Below are positions 61,548 to 64,000 of a stretch of 64,000 nt of DNA, piece after piece. Source of the stretch: Mesorhizobium mediterraneum. Lineage in GTDB: Bacteria > Pseudomonadota > Alphaproteobacteria > Rhizobiales > Rhizobiaceae. The position numbers and the translations under genes are program-made. The DNA is taken from assembly GCF_002284565.1 (NCBI RefSeq), contig NZ_NPKI01000015.1:496001-560000 (forward strand). The letters run 5' to 3'. How positions within the stretch are numbered: the first letter of the stretch is position 1; each line of letters begins with the position of its first letter. The notes beneath the pieces are model-generated. The model searched no databases, was not told the origin of the DNA, and saw only the letters and a program-made list of their open reading frames with translations.

Positions 61548-62354
61548 TCACCCCCATACGAACAGCGCAACCAGCCCGACGGTGCCGATGACCACCCGCC
61601 ACCAGCCGAACAGCGAATAGCCGTGGCGCGAGACGTAGTTGAGCAGGAAGCGCACGACGATGAGCGCCGCGACGAAGGCCGCGATGAAACCGGCGGCGAT
61701 GACGGGCAGATCGGCGCTGGTCAGCACATTGCGGTTCTTGAAGAGGTCGAAGGCGAAGGCGCCGACCATCGTCGGCATGGCGAGGAAGAAGGAGAATTCC
61801 GCAGCCGGCCGCTTGTCGACGCCCAGAAGCAGCGCGCCGACGATCGTCGAGCCGGAGCGCGACGTGCCGGGGATCAGCGAAAGGCATTGGAACAGTCCGA
61901 TCTGCAGATAGAGCCTGAGCGGAAACCGCTCGACGTCGTGGTAGAACGGCTTCAGCTTGAGACGATCCACCCACAGCAGGACCACGCCGCCGATGATCAG
62001 CATGATGCAGATCAGCCTCGGCGATTCAAACAGCACCGTCTTGATGAAGTCGTGCGCCAGCGCACCGATGACGGCCGCCGGCAGGAAGGCGACGAGGATG
62101 CCGAGGACGAAATGCCGCGTCACCCGATCACGCGGCAGATCGACCAGCATCTGCCACAGACGATGGAAATAGACGCTGAGGATCGCCAGTATTGCGCCGA
62201 GCTGGATCAGGATCTCGAAGGCCTTGCCGGTCGAGTGGAAGCCGAGAAAATGGCCGGCAAGCAGGATATGGCCGGTCGACGAGACCGGAATGAACTCGGT
62301 CATGCCCTCGATCATGCCGAGCAGCAGCGCTTCGACGATGGTCTGGCTTTCCAT
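61548..62354 (-). CDS. uppP: Undecaprenyl-diphosphatase UppP (BacA)
   Basis: 268-aa membrane enzyme recycling undecaprenyl diphosphate to the lipid carrier used for peptidoglycan and polysaccharides. Diagnostic motifs: [24 protein letters not shown] near 11-34 and [18 protein letters not shown] near 160-177, with about eight helices. Divergent from fzlA, 174 bp apart. Its cell-wall role fits with the neighbouring division gene. Confidence 0.96.
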   Translation of the reverse strand: MESQTIVEALLLGMIEGMTEFIPVSSTGHILLAGHFLGFHSTGKAFEILIQLGAILAILSVYFHRLWQMLVDLPRDRVTRHFVLGILVAFLPAAVIGALAHDFIKTVLFESPRLICIMLIIGGVVLLWVDRLKLKPFYHDVERFPLRLYLQIGLFQCLSLIPGTSRSGSTIVGALLLGVDKRPAAEFSFFLAMPTMVGAFAFDLFKNRNVLTSADLPVIAAGFIAAFVAALIVVRFLLNYVSRHGYSLFGWWRVVIGTVGLVALFVWG

Positions 62355-62528
62355 GGCAACCTCGGCGTTCGAGTGAGAGCTTGAAGAACGGCTTGCGAAA
62401 GGGCTTGCTTGTCATGGCGCGGAACTCCTCCTATAGGTCGCAGCACCCTGACAGCCCTTTGAATCGGGGCGGCTAAGACTTACCGGCGCAGCCGGCGATT
62501 TGCCAGTGCGCTCTATTATCGCGGGACC

Positions 62529-63221
62529 ATGCTGACGCTTTTCCACCACCCGATGTTCGCCTCCTGCCGGTTCGTGCGCCTCGCTTTCGGCGAATATGGC
62601 GAGGAGCTGGCGCTGATCGAGGAAAAGCCGTGGACGCGGCGCAAGGAGTTCCTGGCGCTGAACCCGGCCGGCACGCTGCCGATCCTGCTCGCCGAAGGCG
62701 ACGTGCCGATCGTCGGCGCCATGGTCATCGGCGAATATCTCGACGAGACGCGCGGCGTGCTCAAGCGCGACAAGCGGCTGTTCGCCGAGGATCCGATGGG
62801 GCGCGCCGAAATCCGCCGGCTGACCGACTGGTATCTCAACAAGGCCGATAGCGAGGTGACGCGGCATCTGGTGCGCGAGCGCGTGCTGAAGCCGGTCATG
62901 CCGGAAACGGCGGGCGGCGGCTCGCCCGATTCGGCAGCGATCCGTGCCGCGCGCGCCAACATCCGCCAGCACATGAAATACACCAACTGGCTGGCCGGCA
63001 CCCGCCAATGGCTGGCCGGCAACAAGGTCACCTATGCCGATCTCGCGGCTGCAGCTGCGCTGTCTGTGCTCGACTATCTCGGCGAGATCGACTGGCGCGA
63101 ACACGCTGCCGCGCGCGAATGGTATGCACGGGTGAAATCGCGGCCATCGTTCCGGCCGCTTTTGTCCGACCGGGTGCGCGGCCTATCGCCGGTGTCACAT
63201 TATGCGGACCTCGATTTCTAA
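62529..63221 (+). CDS. fzlA: FtsZ-binding GST-like division protein FzlA
   Basis: 230-aa GST-fold protein matching alphaproteobacterial FzlA, which binds FtsZ and is required for constriction. FzlA-specific end [13 protein letters not shown] and HYADLDF at the C-terminus, [22 protein letters not shown] near 33-54 and [22 protein letters not shown] near 170-190. It lacks obvious glutathione chemistry residues of true GSTs. The following queG gene begins inside its last 20 bp. Confidence 0.92.
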   Translation: MLTLFHHPMFASCRFVRLAFGEYGEELALIEEKPWTRRKEFLALNPAGTLPILLAEGDVPIVGAMVIGEYLDETRGVLKRDKRLFAEDPMGRAEIRRLTDWYLNKADSEVTRHLVRERVLKPVMPETAGGGSPDSAAIRAARANIRQHMKYTNWLAGTRQWLAGNKVTYADLAAAAALSVLDYLGEIDWREHAAAREWYARVKSRPSFRPLLSDRVRGLSPVSHYADLDF

Positions 63222-64000
63222 AGCGGAAAACCTGCGCGCGCTGATCGACCGCGAGGCACGGCGCGCCGGTTTCGATGCCGTTGCCGTCACCACGCCCGAT
63301 GCCATTCCGCAGGCGCCGGCCCGGCTCGCCGAATTCGTCGCCGACGGTTTTCACGGTTCGATGGGCTGGATCGCCGAGACGCTCGAACGCCGCAGCGAGC
63401 CGACAGCACTTTGGCCCGAAGTTCGCTCCATCATTGTGCTCGCCATGAACTATGGCCCCGACCACGACCCACGCGCGGTCCTGGTGAAGCGCGACCGCGG
63501 CGCGATCTCGGTCTATGCGCAGAACCGCGATTACCACGACGTGATGAAGGGCCGGCTGAAAGAGATTGCCGGCAAGATCGTGGCGCGCGCCGGTGGCGAT
63601 GTAAAAGTGTTCGTCGATACCGCCCCGGTTATGGAAAAGCCGCTGGCAGAAGCCGCCGGCCTCGGCTGGCAAGGCAAGCACACCAATCTGGTCAGCCGCG
63701 CGCACGGCTCCTGGCTGTTCCTCGGCACCATCTTCACGACGGCCGAGCTTGCGCCCGATACGCCCGAGGACGACCATTGCGGCTCCTGCCGCGCCTGCCT
63801 CGACGTTTGCCCTACCGACGCCTTTCCGGCTCCCTACCGGCTCGATGCGCGACGCTGCATCTCCTATCTCACCATCGAGAGCAAGGGGCCGATCCCGCAC
63901 GAGTTCCGGGAAAAAATCGGTAACCGCATCTATGGCTGCGACGACTGCCTGGCCGCCTGCCCGTGGAACAAGTTTGCCCAGACTGCGTCGGAGGCAAAGC
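63202..64000 (+). CDS. queG: Epoxyqueuosine reductase QueG (partial, cut by right edge)
   Basis: First about 266 residues of QueG, the cobalamin/iron-sulfur enzyme reducing epoxyqueuosine to queuosine in tRNA. Visible: [24 protein letters not shown] with the catalytic Asp, then two 4Fe-4S cysteine clusters [17 protein letters not shown] and [13 protein letters not shown]. The C-terminus is missing. Start ATG lies within the fzlA stop region, giving a 20-bp overlap, so the two genes are coupled. Confidence 0.95.
   Translation, partial: MRTSISKAENLRALIDREARRAGFDAVAVTTPDAIPQAPARLAEFVADGFHGSMGWIAETLERRSEPTALWPEVRSIIVLAMNYGPDHDPRAVLVKRDRGAISVYAQNRDYHDVMKGRLKEIAGKIVARAGGDVKVFVDTAPVMEKPLAEAAGLGWQGKHTNLVSRAHGSWLFLGTIFTTAELAPDTPEDDHCGSCRACLDVCPTDAFPAPYRLDARRCISYLTIESKGPIPHEFREKIGNRIYGCDDCLAACPWNKFAQTASEAK

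Overview
This window is ordinary chromosome from a high-GC alphaproteobacterium. It is most likely a Mesorhizobium or close relative (Hyphomicrobiales, Phyllobacteriaceae). That is an inference from gene content (an MbfA membrane ferritin behind an Irr-type iron-control palindrome, FzlA, DUF1127, an ECF42 sigma factor with its YCII partner, HrcA next to RNase PH) and from dispersed rhizobial-type intergenic palindromes. No rRNA, tRNA, CRISPR array, phage, transposase or integrase was seen. Genes are tightly packed with many 4-bp start/stop overlaps. The window cuts an ABC permease at the left edge and queG at the right edge.

Layout. 1-1925: polar amino-acid ABC importer (two permeases, binding protein), minus strand. 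2134-7207: large MscS-type channel and the CydAB/CIO quinol oxidase. 7663-9347: ABC-2 exporter. 9376-16421: soluble DUF2156 protein, Tat-exported PhoX, small SMR-like transporter, PAP2 phosphatase, small XRE regulator and SulP/STAS anion transporter. 16466-19893: secreted beta-propeller divergent from an XRE regulator, then a membrane class III nucleotide cyclase. 19978-22284: YiiX-like peptidase and a split CHAD/CYTH pair. 22374-26081: CecR-type TetR regulator with an HlyD/ABC/ABC-2 pump behind a clear palindromic operator. 26092-30034: cNMP/Grx/FAD oxidoreductase, a GST, a PLP dehydratase and a small conserved protein. 30212-33099: MbfA, two dimeric alpha-beta barrel proteins, DUF1127 and an ArsR regulator. 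33317-39568: LigD, DUF892 ferritin-like protein, DCC protein and a saccharopine-dehydrogenase-like/DUF4166 protein. 39403-42988: TAXI-type TRAP importer with DUF1850. 43248-44857: YCII plus ECF42 sigma factor. 44873-48082: GST, CysK, LysE exporter and a 65-aa protein. 48231-54817: housekeeping block hrcA <-> rph-VOC-rdgB-hemW, then a small phosphatase-like protein, rsmI and yraN. 55070-60915: DctPQM TRAP importer followed by a membrane-anchored winged-helix/TPR regulator. 60933-64000: small secreted protein, uppP, fzlA and queG.

The most informative non-coding signals are these: the ICE/Irr-like palindrome overlapping the mbfA leader; a 22-bp palindrome 8 bp before cecR; strong hairpins between binding protein and permease in both TRAP operons; a perfect 12-bp convergent terminator after sulP; a rho-independent terminator after phoX; and 15-bp tandem arrays at the 5' ends of phoX, hrcA and cysK. 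At least five kinds of dispersed palindromic repeat lie between genes, several abutting stop codons. I did not find a convincing wholly new multi-gene system. The best second-look items are the CXXC-less cNMP/Grx/FAD oxidoreductase, the MscS channel with a 400-residue periplasmic head, and the 5' tandem arrays.
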